Notes: generated by a model not told the origin, from the sequence alone. A DNA stretch of 64,000 bases from Xanthostigma xanthostigma (GCA_963575645.1 OY754465.1:33863501-33927500), one strand, 5' to 3'. Counted from the stretch's first letter, positions 11,946-23,356 are shown. Program-made: numbers and translations.

Positions 11946-12374
11946 AGTAGATAAAGAGTAGATGTTGATAACAAATTATTAAATTGAAAAGTGGCAGCTG
12001 TCAGCTGATTATACACCGTTGATTTCGTGTGGTTTCTCTTTCAGACTAGACGTTTGCATGCAGAAAGCAACAAAGCCTAATCACAACGTAACATGCATCA
12101 ATGATTCTGCATTTTACGATGTGATCAGCACTCACGATTTTTTCTCTTCAATATAATTACGTTTTGAAGGATCAGTATCACCCTGACGACAAATTTCTTC
12201 CTCAGAAATATACATTTTAAATATAACATCGAAACCTCATATACTGCCAATGCAAACGTTTCGCATCAACGGCGTAGCACTAGTGCGTAATGGATCATTT
12301 TGCATGTATGGGCTATCTGCAAGGAGGCAGAGTTACAAATTTATCAATGCGAGTGTTTGTGGCGAGCACTAGGG
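11946..12374. other. Unassigned intergenic stretch
   Basis: No ORF with family features and no clear repeat. It is the left flank of the composite region that starts with the 190-bp repeat at 12375. Confidence 0.35.
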
Positions 12375-12564
12375 GAAACTTCAAACTAAAATTTTACGTG
12401 TGTTAATTACAAAGAAAACATGGGCAAAACTAGCCGATCTGAAAATGCTTGTGTGTTCCGGGCTGTTACGTTGATGGCGATTTAAGTAAAATAAAGATCA
12501 TTAGCGCCAAAATTTGACATTATGCTGTCAGTTTCAGCAGTTTTCCTTATTACATTTTTTGACA
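12375..12564 (+). repeat. 190-bp direct repeat, left copy
   Basis: From GAAACTTCAAACTAAAATTT to TTACATTTTTTGACA, this matches 23167-23356 in the same orientation with one visible difference (TTAGCGCC here, TTAGTGCC there). It directly precedes the left piece of repeat R. Confidence 0.85.
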
Positions 12565-12618
12565 ACTTTCATAGCAATCAGGAACTGAACAACACTATTT
12601 CACACAATATTTGTTTTT
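12565..12618 (+). repeat. Repeat R, left end of copy 1
   Basis: ACTTTCATAGCAATCAGGAA...ATATTTGTTTTT matches 39496-39550 of the intact copy 2. R resumes at about 21230, so everything in between is inserted or rearranged relative to copy 2. Confidence 0.85.
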
Positions 12619-13410
12619 AGGCGCGAATAGCGTAAGCTAAAGCGCCTATATGTACTCGCTTTGTCTGTGAATCTGTGAGTCACGCTTTTTGTATCCAGCG
12701 TACAGCCCAAACGACCTAACCGATTTTAAAAAACTTTTTTTTGTTCGATTTGTCTCCGGGTAACTTAGATCCTAACGGCGCCCGATTTTTGAATTTTTGC
12801 TCCAGAGGGGAGCAATTTAGAAAAAACGAAGTTTTTCGCTTATAACTCGCTCAATTTAAATCAGATCGGTTCGAAACCTGTCTTAAACGAAAGAGGAGAA
12901 AATTTTACATAAATTTCGTACAACAGAATTCGCCCAATCAGTTTTTTTATACACATTTATATAGAAATAAATTCAATCTGATATAACCGATAGCAAACAT
13001 CTTTCGGTTATCTCTCTCTGTTGCACGGTATAACATGGTAATATAATTATTGCGTATGTTCAGTCTTAAAATAAAATTGGTCGATAATTTTATTTATGAC
13101 AATAATGAAATTAAAAGATAGCATTTGTTCAAAAACGGATGCCGTTTCGAATATTTCTGAAATGCAACGCCTTCTAAGTTAAGTATTGGAATAACTAATT
13201 ATTATTAGAACATAATACTTTGTAAGTTGCAAACGTCACTTTTGACATTTCTTATCATTCCGACACCAAGGATGAGCGGATTGAAAACAAATTTTGGGAG
13301 GATGTTTGATATGCAAATATGAAGTGGCCTATTGGTTTTGGGGAACATCGGCGCATGCGTAAAAGAATATATCTCTTATAATGTTGTTTTATATAATAAT
13401 AATATAGTTT
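12619..13410 (+). mobile_element. S unit, left copy: unique end of a satellite-bearing element
   Basis: Starts AGGCGCGAATAGCGTAAGCT after a T-run and runs to the satellite at 13411. It is the reverse complement of about 32285-33074. Shared landmarks are TACTCGCTTTGTCTGTGAATC, 'AACGAAAGAGGAGAA', 'ATGCAACGCCTTCTAAGTTA', 'CATTCCGACACCA' and 'GGCGCATGCGTAAAAGAATA'. No ORF. It behaves as one terminus of a non-autonomous element whose other end is the satellite array. Confidence 0.75.
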
Positions 13411-15190
13411 CCTACAATATGGGTATCAAATGAAAAGGCTTGCTGAGAATAACTCGAAAAATAAAGTGACGTCAGTCTAAAACCAATATGGCGGACTTTA
13501 AAAGATGGCGGACTTATTTTGTTATGCTTTCCTACAATATGGGTATCAAAGGAAAGGGCTTGCTGAGAATAACTCGAAAAATAAAGTGACGTCACTCTAA
13601 ATCCAATATGGCGGACTTCTAAAGATGGCGGACTAATGTTATTATGCTTTCCTACAATATGGGTATCAAATGAAAGGGCTTGCTGAGAATAACTGGAATC
13701 ATAAAGTGACGTCACTCTAAATCCAATATGGCGAACTTCTAAAGATGGCGGACTAATTTTATTATGCTTTCCAACAATATGGGTATCAAATGAAAGGGCT
13801 TGCTGAGAATAACTCGAAAAATAAAGTTACGTCACTCTAAATCCAATATGGCGGACTTCTAAAGATGGCGGACTAATGTTATTATGCTTTCCTACAATAT
13901 GGGTATCAAATGAAAGGGCTTGCTGAGATTAACTCGAAAAATAAAGTGACGTCAGTCTAAAACCAATATGGCGGACTTTAAAAGATGGCGGACTTATTTT
14001 GTTATGATTTCCTACAATATGGGTATCAAAGGAAAGGGCTTGCTGAAAATAACTTGAAAAATAAAGTGACGTCACTCTAAATCCAATATGGCGGACTTCT
14101 AAAGATGGCGGACTAATTTTATTATGCTTTCCTACAATATGGGTATCAAATGAAAGGGCTTGCTGAGAATAAATCGAAAAATAAAGTGACGTCACTCTAA
14201 ATCCAATATGGCGGACTTCTAAAGATGGCGGACTAATTTTATTATGCTTTCCCACAATATGGGTATCAAATGAAAGGGCTTGCTGAGAATAACTCGAAAA
14301 ATAAAGTGACGTCACTTTAAATCCAATATGGCGGACTTCTAAAGATGGCGGACTTATTTTGTTATGCTTTCCAACAATATGGGTATCAAATGAAAGGGCT
14401 TGCTGAGAATAACTCGAAAAATAAAGTTACGTCACTCTAAATCCAATATGGCGGACTTCTAAAGATGGCGGACTAATGTTATTATGCTTTCCTACAATAT
14501 GGGTATCAAATGAAAGGGCTTGCTGAGATTAACTCGAAAAATAAAGTGACGTCAGTCTAAATCCAATATGGCGGACTTCTAAAGATGGCGGACTAATGTT
14601 ATTATGCTTTCCTACAATATGGGTATCAAATGAAAGGGCTTGCTGAGATTAACTCGAAAAATAAAGTGACGTCAGTCTAAAACCAATATGGCGGACTTTT
14701 AAAGATGGCGGACTAATTTTATTATGCTTTCCTACAATATGGGTATCAAATGAAAGGGCTTACTGAGAATAACTCGAAACATAAAGTGACGTCACTCTAA
14801 ATCCAATATGGCGGACTTCTAAAGATGGCGGACTAATTTTATTATGCTTTCCTACAATATGGGTATCAAATGAAAGAGCTTGCTGAGAATAACTCGAAAA
14901 ATAAAGTAACGTCACTTTAAATCCAATATGGCCGACTTCTAAAGATGGCGGACTTATTTTGTTATGCTTTCCTACAATATGGGTATCAAATGAAAGGGCT
15001 TGCTGAGAATAACTCGAAAAATATAGTGACGTCACTCTAAATCCAATATGGCGGACTTCTAAAGATGGCGGACTAATTTATTATGCTTTCCTACAATATG
15101 GGTATCAAATGAAAGGGCTTGCTGAGAATAACTCGAAAAATAAAGTGACGTCACTCTAAATCCAATATGGCGGACTTCTAAAGATGGTGG
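13411..15190 (-). repeat. 120-bp satellite array, left (about 15 units)
   Basis: Units repeat every 120 bp with few changes. Each holds 'CAATATGGGTATCAAATGAA', 'GCTTGCTGAGAATAACTCG', TGACGTCA, 'CCAATATGGCGGACTT' and 'AAAGATGGCGGACT'. The period is a multiple of three and one - strand frame lacks stops, which yields long artefactual repeat ORFs (40 residues per unit). The array is inverted relative to 29106-32048. It ends at AAGATGGTGGACTAAG, where a T-MITE follows. Confidence 0.95.
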
Positions 15191-15196
15191 ACTAAG

Positions 15197-15382
15197 TTTT
15201 TGACGTGATAACGTCTTATAAATTGATGAAACACCAGCTGCACGCACGAAAAAGTGTAACGTTCCGCCTGACCCTGTGCGCGCAAGCGAGAGCGCAGTAA
15301 TGTATTATTAAATATGATATTCGAGCGGAATACGTTATCACGTAAAACTATCGTCCGTAAACCGACTTTACAGACATCCAAT
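15197..15382 (+). mobile_element. Short complete T-MITE
   Basis: Reads TTTTTGACGTGATAACGTCT, ACACCAGCTGCACGCACG, AACGTTCCGCCTGACCCTG, ...CGTTATCACGTAAAACTATC, ...ACTTTACAGACATCCAA. At about 186 bp it is the most compact family member. It lies just after the left satellite array. Confidence 0.8.
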
Positions 15383-15385
15383 TTT

Positions 15386-15553
15386 TAACTTCCCGCTTTA
15401 AAAAAAAAAAAAAAAATTTTTTTTTTTTTCAAAATTCGGGAAGTTATTGGTTTCACCCCGATTTTCTAAAATCGAGTTTTCGCCAGATCTCGACGTTTTG
15501 AGGTCCTAGGAAGCTATTGAAACTATTTTGGCGATGATGTCCGTAGGGCTGTA

Positions 15554-15584
<31 letters not shown>

Positions 15585-15600
15585 TCATGTAGCACATTTC
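15386..15600 (+). repeat. Dispersed repeat with homopolymer hairpin and (TG)n tract
   Basis: Landmarks are ACTTCCCG with A- and T-runs, GGGAAGTTATTGGTTTC, ATCTCGACGTTTTGAGGTCC, TAGGAAGCTATT, then (TG)n at about 15553-15583. The same series occurs at 47030-47190 and, without the microsatellite, at 54650-54750. No transposase; family unknown. Confidence 0.7.
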
Positions 15601-16445
15601 CTGTGGCATTTTGTGCGTGCATTATAGCGTACTCTGGCCACTGTTTTTGTTGTGGCATCATACACCCCGATGTCACAGCAAAATGTCCTCTAAAATTATC
15701 AAAAACTAGACAGTATCAATACTTTTAAATCTACTGCCCAAAAAAACGCCAATTTGATGGTTCCGTGCATAGTCCATCGTTTGTTTTTGTTAAGACTCCA
15801 TTTATAAAAATTTAACCTCAATGTGTATGTGAAGCCAGAAGTGATGATGTGGCTCGCGGGAATATGACGAGCTTATGACATCATTCAACGCTTTCATACG
15901 GTGGCGCCTCTACAGTATACACATTTAACGAAAGTGTAAGTAAATTTTAAGTTTCAATTCTCAGATTCTCAATCTCGCCAGCGAGTGTGTGGTTTATTAA
16001 CCTAACGTGGCAAGTTGTGGCATCACATATTAATATATATTTTGAAATAATTAAATAAATTAGTGTTATTATTATTGATGCGAACTGGTAAGTAAAATTT
16101 TGTTATTTTAACACATGCAAATATTTTTTTATGACATTCTGGCCTATTTATTCTAATCTTTTTTCTAAACCTGCATTCGACGGGACAGTCCCGCAAAATA
16201 ACCTCATGTCCCGACTTGTAAATTTTTTATTTTTTCTGACTGAAAAAAGGTGGAATGTTGACGTTTTCCATATTAATAGAGGAATGTTAAAGGTATTGTT
16301 GACTCTTTCGAGACAACAATAGTACTCTTAATTGTCGACCACAACATTCTTTTGTTTTGAGTTTCTCTAAGTCATCTCTAGCTACGCGGAAGAAACAAAC
16401 AAATATAATATAATACAATTATAATACAATCAGACGTAATAAATT
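15601..16445. other. Unassigned stretch
   Basis: No gene recognised. Short ORFs here have no family features. The stretch may continue the repeat beginning at 15386. Confidence 0.3.
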
Positions 16446-16640
16446 TAACCTCGTCTTGATAAAATCAAATTTTATTGTGTTTTATTTATTTTATTTTTTT
16501 TATATAAAGATTAAATCATGATCTTTATAATAATTGGCGACCCCGAGGTGATAATTATAAAGATCATAATTTAATCTTTAAAGAAACATTAAAAATAAAA
16601 TAAGTAAAACACAATTTTAGATTTAATCAAGACAAGGTTA
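16446..16640. mobile_element. Palindromic MITE
   Basis: Arms from TAACCTCGTCTTGATAAAAT and its near complement ending ATCAAGACAAGGTTA pair over about 85 bp around GGCGACCCCGAGG. Some arm positions have diverged. Confidence 0.65.
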
Positions 16641-17224
16641 AACTGCGTCTGTGGTTTTTTTGATATTTTCGGGGCCCAAAAATATCAAAAAAATCTCAGA
16701 ATCATTTCAAAATTGAAAATTAATCCTTTAATAAAAATAAAATTGTGCTGTCAAACTTCTAATTAAATCAGCCCGACACGACCGGACTTACAAATTTTTT
16801 GAAAACACTGGTAATTTCAGAAATGGTGATTTGCAGGGAAAAAGTATTAGAACAATTTTTAAGAAAATTGCATGATTTATAACTTTTGTCTGATCTATTT
16901 TTTGATAACACTTACCGTCAGGGCCGTAACTAGCTTTTTGTCGGCCCTGGGCAAAACATTCAAATTGGGCCCCCTTTAATAAAAAAAAAAAAACTTCATA
17001 CCATGCATAATGCATATATACGATAATTCTAATGCTCCTGTTCTTTCATTTTTTTAAGTTTGCTAACAGTCTAAATAAATAAACACAAAATAATGATACT
17101 TTCAATTTTTCTGCCCGTAATTTTAATTTCATTTTATATATTTAGCGGAAATATCTATAAAAAAGCTACTTTCTAAAACACATTTGCTAAGTAGCTTGCT
17201 TATGATTTTTTTTTTAATTATTGT
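16641..17224. other. Unassigned, repeat-derived
   Basis: Positions 16700-16790 resemble, on the opposite strand, part of the foldback loop (about 35460-35530): 'CAGCCCGAC', 'TAATCCTTTAATAAA' and 'GTGCTGTCAAA' have counterparts there. No supported gene. Confidence 0.35.
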
Positions 17225-17600
17225 TATAGAATTAGAAGGAATAGAAGAAGAAAATACGGAAGAAAAAGACAGTGACGCAGAAGATCAGAATTATAGTAAT
17301 ATAGTTGAAGATTCGTTGGTAGAAGGTAATAATTAAGTATTTACGTAATAAAAAAAAACACTCTTTAAATTCACTTTTTCAATTGCAGATAACCAATCGA
17401 CGAGTAAGACTAAGATAGTCAAAAAAAGGTAGAAAATGTGAAAAAAGCCGTGGTCGACTGAAGAAAAAGAAATTATTTTTAAAAAATTTAAACTTCAAAT
17501 AAAAAGAGGCGCGCTACCTGGGAAAGAACAGTGCACCACCAAATTATTAGAGGACCACATAATTTTCAAGGGACGAAAATGGACGGACTTATAATTTTTC
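17225..17600 (+). pseudogene. Relic of a SANT/Myb-like protein, two exons
   Basis: Two segments with preserved splice sites (donor near 17325, acceptor TTTCAATTGCAG ending about 17388) read an acidic region, 'ELEGIEEENTEEKDSDAED', then a lysine-rich part and 'PWSTEEKEIIFKKFKLQIK', 'GALPGKEQC' and 'GRKWTDL'. The PWS-EEK...PGK..C...GR.W pattern matches a short helical domain often found at the C-terminus of large eukaryotic, often transposon-related, proteins. Several in-frame stops (after 'KKR', before 'KKPWS', after 'WTDL') mark it as dead. Its parent is not identified. Confidence 0.5.
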
Positions 17601-17649
17601 GTGAAAAATCATCTATTCAGATTAAAGAAAGGAGTAAACAAAACTTAAT

Positions 17650-18165
17650 TTTTAAAGGGGAATTCCCTGGGTTTTTGAATGAATTTTTCTTTTTTTTTTA
17701 TTAATGGAGAGCTCCTATACCTACGAGTTTTATTATAAAAGTATTATTTTTTCTTATTTAAAAATGAATTGAGACAAAGAAGTTCAATTTATTTAAAATT
17801 CAATTTTCCAATTTGTCTTTATTATACCTACTTCATTTTTTTTAAATACCGAGATGAATTTTCTATTTAATTTTTCTTTCTCACAATTCTCGGATATAAA
17901 CGATTTTTAAAGGGGAGTTCCCTGGGTTTTTGAATGACATTTTTTCTTTTTTTGAAATAAATGGAAAGCTCACATAGGTACGAATATTATAATAAATGTT
18001 TTGTTATTTTTTCTTATTTACAAATGAATTGAGACTAAGAAGTTATATTTATTTAAAATTCAATTTTCCGATTTGTCTTTATTATACTTCATTTTTTTTA
18101 AGTACAGATCTGAATTTTCTATTTTATTTTTTCTTTCACACAATTAAGAAAGTTTCAAATTTTAA
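17650..18165 (+). repeat. Tandem duplication, about 257-bp period
   Basis: Two units start AAAGGGGA(A/G)TTCCCTGGG (about 17655 and 17910) and continue TTTTTGAATGA, 'ATTGAGAC(A/T)AAGAAGTT' and 'ATTTGTCTTTATTATAC'. Non-coding. Confidence 0.75.
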
Positions 18166-19199
18166 CTTTCTGTATAAAATTAATAATTTTCGAAAAATGT
18201 CAGTTGTATGTATATATTGTATGCATTTAAAATAAACTTTAAAAAATGCAAACTTTTTTCTATTAAGCCACCCTTAAGCTGTACAAATAGATAACAAAGA
18301 TATCAATACATAGTACGAACTCTGATGCATCCTGTAGTTGAGGTTTAATTTCTTATTTAATTTAGATTTTTTTGGCAAAGATTCAAACGTCTTTTTCTTC
18401 AAAAATTGGAAATATTAGCATTTTATTTTTCATTTGCAATTTATAATCATTTTTGTCTACTAGTGGTAACATCAGAAATCGCCATTATTTACTTCATTTC
18501 TCATGAGAAGTGAAATTTTTCTACCTAGGGAAATAACGAAAATAAATAATCAACTCTAAATAATGACAAGCTTTCTGTATAATGTTTTGAACCTTAACCA
18601 ATGACTGATCATTTTATGAAGAATTTCTGGAAAATAGTATCAAATTTTATTAAAACAACTGTTTGTTTAAAGTTCTGAGATGGTCTTTTAAACAGATACC
18701 GAAAGAATTTTATTATTATCTAAATTTTCTAGAGGCTGCGTTTAAGGTCCGTGCAAACTATAATATACCTAATATTTGCTGAGAAAAATTAAAAATATTT
18801 TCGGCTCAATAAGAAAAATCGAATAAATTTTATCTATCCGGTTCAATTCAAAAGACTCTTGACTGATTTTAGATCAATTTAACCCAGAAAATTAATAATT
18901 TTATTCAAGTATGCAATTGAATACATAAACACCCTCGGTATATGACGTATATTTATTAATTTAATGTGACATCAATATTCGTTGTGGCATCATTCATACA
19001 CACCTGGTGATTTATATTTACTCTGGCATCGATGCCACAAATCGTGTTGTTGCATACGTTCATAACATTTAAACGAGCAAGTGTATCTGTTCCTGAGTTA
19101 GTGCGCAGGACTGTTCGTTTTTCCGTCTTTCTCATAGCATGTCCCTTTTCAATGTGTCCACAAGTGATGATTATGCACAGATGCCACAAGATATAGGCG
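18166..19199. other. Unassigned AT-rich stretch
   Basis: No recognised gene or clear repeat. The 77-residue - strand ORF at 18956-19189 has no visible family features. Confidence 0.3.
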
Positions 19200-19207
19200 A
19201 ACAGGTA

Positions 19208-19239
<32 letters not shown>

Positions 19240-20310
19240 AACCTTTTATATCTTTTGAACGGAGTGTCCGACTGAAACGCGGTTTGCGGCATCTGACGTG
19301 ATCTTGGTGAACTTAGACTTCCTGAAAATTTGAAACGATTCGGCCCAAAAAATTTTGAGAAATCTTAAAAAACAAGTTTCAAAAATTTTTAAAAATTTGT
19401 TTTTGTAAAAAATTTTCTAAACTACTAAACCGATTAATTCCAAAAACTAATCAGCTCTTCTCCTTAACAAACTGCCTCGATTTCCGCAAACTGCATCAAA
19501 ATCGGTTCATTTGTTCACGAGAAACCGTGAACGAAAAAATCGTAAAAAAGTGTTTTTTTAAAATGACTCTTAACATTGTTATCAGATTGATTTTTTTGTA
19601 ATAAATTACTTTCTTAAGCTAAAAAAACTGCGTCGATCGCCGCAAACCATATCAAAATTGGTTCATTTGTTCATGAGATAACGTGAACGAAAAATTAGGA
19701 AAAAAGTAATTTTTTAAAATTACTCGTAAAATTCTTATCAAATCGATTTTTTTGTAATAATTTACTTTCTTAGGTTAAAAAAACTGCGTCGATTGCAGCA
19801 AACCGCATCAAAATCGGTTCATTTGTTCACGAGAAACCGTGAACGAAAAAATCGTAAAAAAGAGTTTTTTTAAAATGATTCTTAAAATTGTTATCAGATT
19901 GATTTTTTTGTAATAAATTACTTTCTTAAGCTAAAAAAACTGCGTCGATCGCCGCAAACCATATCAAAATTGGTTCATTTGTTCATCAGATAACGTGAAC
20001 GAAAAATTAGGAAAAAAGTAATTTTTTAAAATTACTCGTAAAATTCTTATCAAATCGATTTTTTTGTAATAATTTACTTTCTTAGGTTAAAAAAACTGCG
20101 TCGATTGCAGCAAACCGCATCAAAATCGGCTCATTTGTTCACGAGATATCGTGAACGAAAAGTTTGTAAAAAAGTGTTTTTTTTAAATTGCTCGTAAAAC
20201 TCCTATGAGATCGATTTTTCTGTATTAAATTACTTTTTAAGGTTAAAAAATTGCGTCGAATGCCGCAAATCGCATCAAAATCGGTTCATTTGTTCATGAA
20301 ATAGCGTGAA
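19200..20310 (+). repeat. (GT)n microsatellite followed by a tandem repeat, about 155-bp period
   Basis: (GT)n at about 19206-19226 leads into GAACGGAGTGTCCGACTG and then at least five units with 'AAAAAACTGCGTCGAT', 'CAAAATCGGTTCATTTGTTC', 'GTGAACGAAAAA' and 'TCGATTTTTTTGTAATAA'. Alternate units are more alike (a 310-bp dimer: 19500-19800 versus 19810-20110), showing higher-order duplication. Confidence 0.8.
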
Positions 20311-20319
20311 CGAAAATTT

Positions 20320-20900
20320 CGTAACAAAGTGTTTTTTTTTGAGCTCGAAGAGCTAAAAAATAAACTTCTTGCTATATTTGATATATTTTTGAGCGTTTTG
20401 AGCTCGAAAATAGCGGGAAGTTACAGGGATGGCCTGCAGGGTCAAACTACTTTTCAAATTTTTTTATATAATAATGGTGTACTTTTTATAATGTTTTATT
20501 ATTCTACTTTACAAGAAAGTTTTGTAAAATGTTTTTTGAGGGAAAGTCGGCGCATGCGCAGAAGAGGTATAAGTTATAAAGTTGTTTGTATATAACAATG
20601 GTATACTTTTCATAACTGTTTATTATTCGATCTATTTTTACAAGAGTTTTGTATAATTTTTGGGAAAAATCGGCGCATGCGCAAAAGAGATACATGCCAT
20701 CGTTGTTTTTTATATAATAATGGTGTACTTTTTATAATGTTTTATTATTTTATTTTAAAGAAAGTTTTGTAAAAAATTCTTTGAGCTAAAGTCGGCGCAT
20801 ATATGTTATAAAGTTGTTTTTATATAATAATTGGGTACTTTTCATAACGGTTTATTTTTCTATCTGTTTTTACAAGAAAGTTATGAAATTTTTTTTCTAA
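20320..20900 (+). repeat. Tandem repeat, about 140-bp period, related to the S unit
   Basis: Four units contain 'ATATAATAATGGTGTACTTT', 'ACAAGAAAGTTTTGTA' and 'GTCGGCGCATGCGCA(G/A)AAGAG'. The phrase CGGCGCATGCG followed by an A-rich run and TTGTTTTATATAATAAT is also found beside the satellite in the S unit (13350-13405), so the tandem probably grew from S-unit sequence. Confidence 0.7.
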
Positions 20901-21134
20901 ACTCATAATTTCAGAAATATTTTGAAAAAAAATCTGTTGTTCTTTTGTTCTGAAGATGTTAGTTAGGTTTAATTTTTGCATGACACAATAACATATTACA
21001 TAGAGAACCATGAAATTATTAAAATTATATTTTCCTTTCTGTGTTTCATTATTTTCAACTGTTATTTTTTTCTTAGAATAAGTAAATTAAGTTATACTAT
21101 ATTATTCTGCAAGTGTCGTTAAATATAATTATAT

Positions 21135-21229
21135 ATACACCGATTTTCAAACAAAACACCGGGGTATATGACGTAAAATTTCGCGCCTTGTAATTCTTGA
21201 ATTACTTGGGCATATACTCCCACTGGTTA
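21135..21229 (-). pseudogene. 3' fragment of the pogo-like transposase gene
   Basis: On the - strand this matches 28718-28812 of the pogo-like ORF almost base for base (coding 'GVYAQVIQELQ', 'YPGVLFENR'). It ends exactly where repeat R resumes (about 21230). In the large copy the same segment lies next to the tandem repeat and satellite array. Confidence 0.8.
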
Positions 21230-21264
21230 TTGTTGTTTTGACAATTATTATTAGACGTTACAGT

Positions 21265-21861
21265 TAGGGATGTGAAAAAATAATCGATTTTTCTTTTAAT
21301 CGATTATTTTTTTCTTATAATCGATTTCTTGTAATCGATTTTATTTATGACAATAATCGATTTTTAATGAATCGATTATAAATATTACACATTTTAATCA
21401 ATTTTTGTAAATGGTGCCATCTGTGCGACAGACGATTCTTTTTAGGTTTTTGATTCTTTAAATTCAAAGTTTAAAGCATGATTTGTTTTGTATTTTAGTT
21501 TTCATACCAAAATTGTCGGTTTATTTTTGATTCTTATCGTTTGGTTTTATTTTTCTTGTAAATTACAATTTGTAATAAAATGTCAATTTGTACTAGAAAT
21601 TGTTTCAACAATTCTAATCTGTATCAATAACCATAAGGTTGGCATTTTGGTTATTATTATTATACTTTACCATTTTAAATGATTTTCATTCTAATAAATT
21701 TTTAATATTATTCTCTTAGTTCTGTTATATAGAAAAAATCGATTTTTTTACAAAAATCGATTATTTCTTTTAAAATCGATTTTTTAAAAATCGATTTATA
21801 TTCAAACTAAAAAAATCGATTATTAATTAATCGATTTTTTTCATTCAATGTCACATCCCTA
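21265..21861. mobile_element. hAT-type MITE, TAGGGATG family, copy A
   Basis: Terminal repeats TAGGGATGTG and CACATCCCTA, flanked by a perfect 8-bp duplication GTTACAGT (21257-21264, 21862-21869). The unoccupied site is present once in R copy 2 (39579-39586). The interior is dominated by ATCGATT motifs forming nested hairpins. No transposase. Confidence 0.92.
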
Positions 21862-22173
21862 GTTACAGTAGCAAAGAATAGCGCAGCCATTTTACTCTTC
21901 CTTTGTAGGATCTGCATAGGATGATTTCCAATTCGAACACTAGATGTCAAACTATGATTGACAATCATTGTAAAAGGACTTTCCATATAAGCATAGCCTG
22001 CTGCCCGTTTTGAAGCGTTTCTTGCATATTCCTAATATATCCATCGTTTCAGAAGAATTTTGTTAGATTATGGATTGGTTTGAAAGTTTGGGCAGATCAT
22101 ATACTTTTATTCTATACTGAGCATAGGAATAAAATCGCAATCAAACTATTACGGTGCAAACATATACTTCTGT

Positions 22174-22827
22174 TTTTGACGTGATAACGTCTTATAAATT
22201 GATGAATCACCAATCTTATAAATTGATAAAACACCGGCTGCATGCACGAAAAAGTGTAACGTTCCTAAAATCCTAACGTTCGTAACGCGTAACGTTCCGC
22301 CTGACCCTGTGCGTGCTTTTTGCTAATTTCTCGCTCAATTTAAATCAGATCGGTTTGAAACCAGTCTTAAACGAAAGAGGAGAACATTTTACATAGATTT
22401 CGTATAACAGAATTTGCCTAAACAGTTTTTTTATACAAATTTATATAGAAAAATAGCTGTATAAATGCCATGTTGTCTAATGCATGGCGCGACGCGGTCG
22501 GTCGTCTTTGTTTGCCGTACATGGAAATTAGAAAATAACGTATGTCTTGTCTTAACATGAAAACGGCTGCATTTCTAATGTTTAATTCAATTTTTTGACA
22601 TTAGTATTTTGTGAAATGCAACGCCTTCTAAGTTAAGTATTGGAATAACTAATTATTATTAGAACATAATACTTTGACAGTTGCAAACGTCACTTTTGAC
22701 ATTTCTTATCATTCCGACACCAAGGATAAGCGGATTGAAACCAAATTTTGGGAGGTTTAGGTTATGTATTACGGAATACGTTATCACGTAAAACTATCGT
22801 CCGTAAACCGACTTTACAGACAACCAA
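22174..22827 (+). mobile_element. T-MITE carrying an S-unit fragment
   Basis: The family ends are TTTTTGACGTGATAACGTCT and CTTTACAGACAACCAA, inserted into the T-run of R (empty site about 39890-39901). Between them, about 22320-22756 matches S-unit sequence: 'CTCGCTCAATTTAAATCAGA', 'TTAAACGAAAGAGGAGAA', 'AACGCCTTCTAAGTTAAGTA' and 'CATTCCGACACCAAGGAT', with internal deletions relative to 12840-13310. Confidence 0.8.
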
Positions 22828-23166
22828 TTTTTTTTTTACGCCGTAAGCACTGGCGTATCCAAGAGGGCAAAACAAGCACGGGGCATCCGGCTTAAGAAAT
22901 TTTTAATTTGTCCCCTCCTGGGCCAAAAGCTGGGTACGCCTATGTTAACGTCATAGAAAAAAACAAAGTTTTTGAAACAGAGATACTTTATTCAGATTGA
23001 ATGCAAGTACATCAACCAATCCTATCATCGGAGAAATCAGGGAATTACATCGAAAAAAGAGACGCAGATATATTTTCGATACGCTTTGTAGCGTTCACTC
23101 ACTGCACATTGAGTAGATAGGCAATGATTCATATAGTTAATTAATAGATATATGAGGCAGATATTT

Positions 23167-23356
23167 GAAACTTCAAACTAAAATTTTACGTGTGTTAATT
23201 ACAAAGAAAACATGGGCAAAACTAGCCGATCTGAAAATGCTTGTGTGTTCCGGGCTGTTACGTTGATGGCGATTTAAGTAAAATAAAGATCATTAGTGCC
23301 AAAATTTGACATTATGCTGTCAGTTTCAGCAGTTTTCCTTATTACATTTTTTGACA
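23167..23356 (+). repeat. 190-bp direct repeat, right copy
   Basis: Direct copy of 12375-12564 with one visible difference. Here it follows the right end of R copy 1, so the two copies bracket the R-plus-insertions block. Confidence 0.85.

Larger units (their letters stand above)
21230..23166 (+). repeat. Repeat R, copy 1, right part (with two insertions)
   Basis: Matches 39551-40217 of copy 2: GACAATTATTATTAGACG, 'AATAGCGCAGCCATTTTACT', 'TACTGAGCATAGGAATAAAA', 'ACGCCGTAAGCACTGGC', 'GTTTTTGAAACAGAGATACT', 'GTACATCAACCAATCCTATC'. It is interrupted by a hAT MITE (21265-21861) and a T-MITE (22174-22827), both absent from copy 2. R has no ORF and its superfamily is unknown. Confidence 0.85.

Noticed and set aside
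13486-13494. CArG box (SRF site) in the satellite unit
   Set aside because: CCAATATGG/CCATATTGG is nine bases with five A/T between CC and GG; the SRF consensus needs six, so it is counted only as CCAAT and YY1-like.
13389-15381. Long - strand ORFs reading a 40-residue repeat (MTSLYFSSYSQQALSFD...)
   Set aside because: They exist only because the satellite period (120 bp) is divisible by three and one frame lacks stops. The same peptide appears on the + strand of the inverted array at 29158-31919. No start context, domain or splice evidence.
12375-23356. LTR retrotransposon
   Set aside because: The 190-bp direct repeats do not start TG and end CA, no primer-binding site or polypurine tract was seen, and no gag/pol reading frame lies between them.
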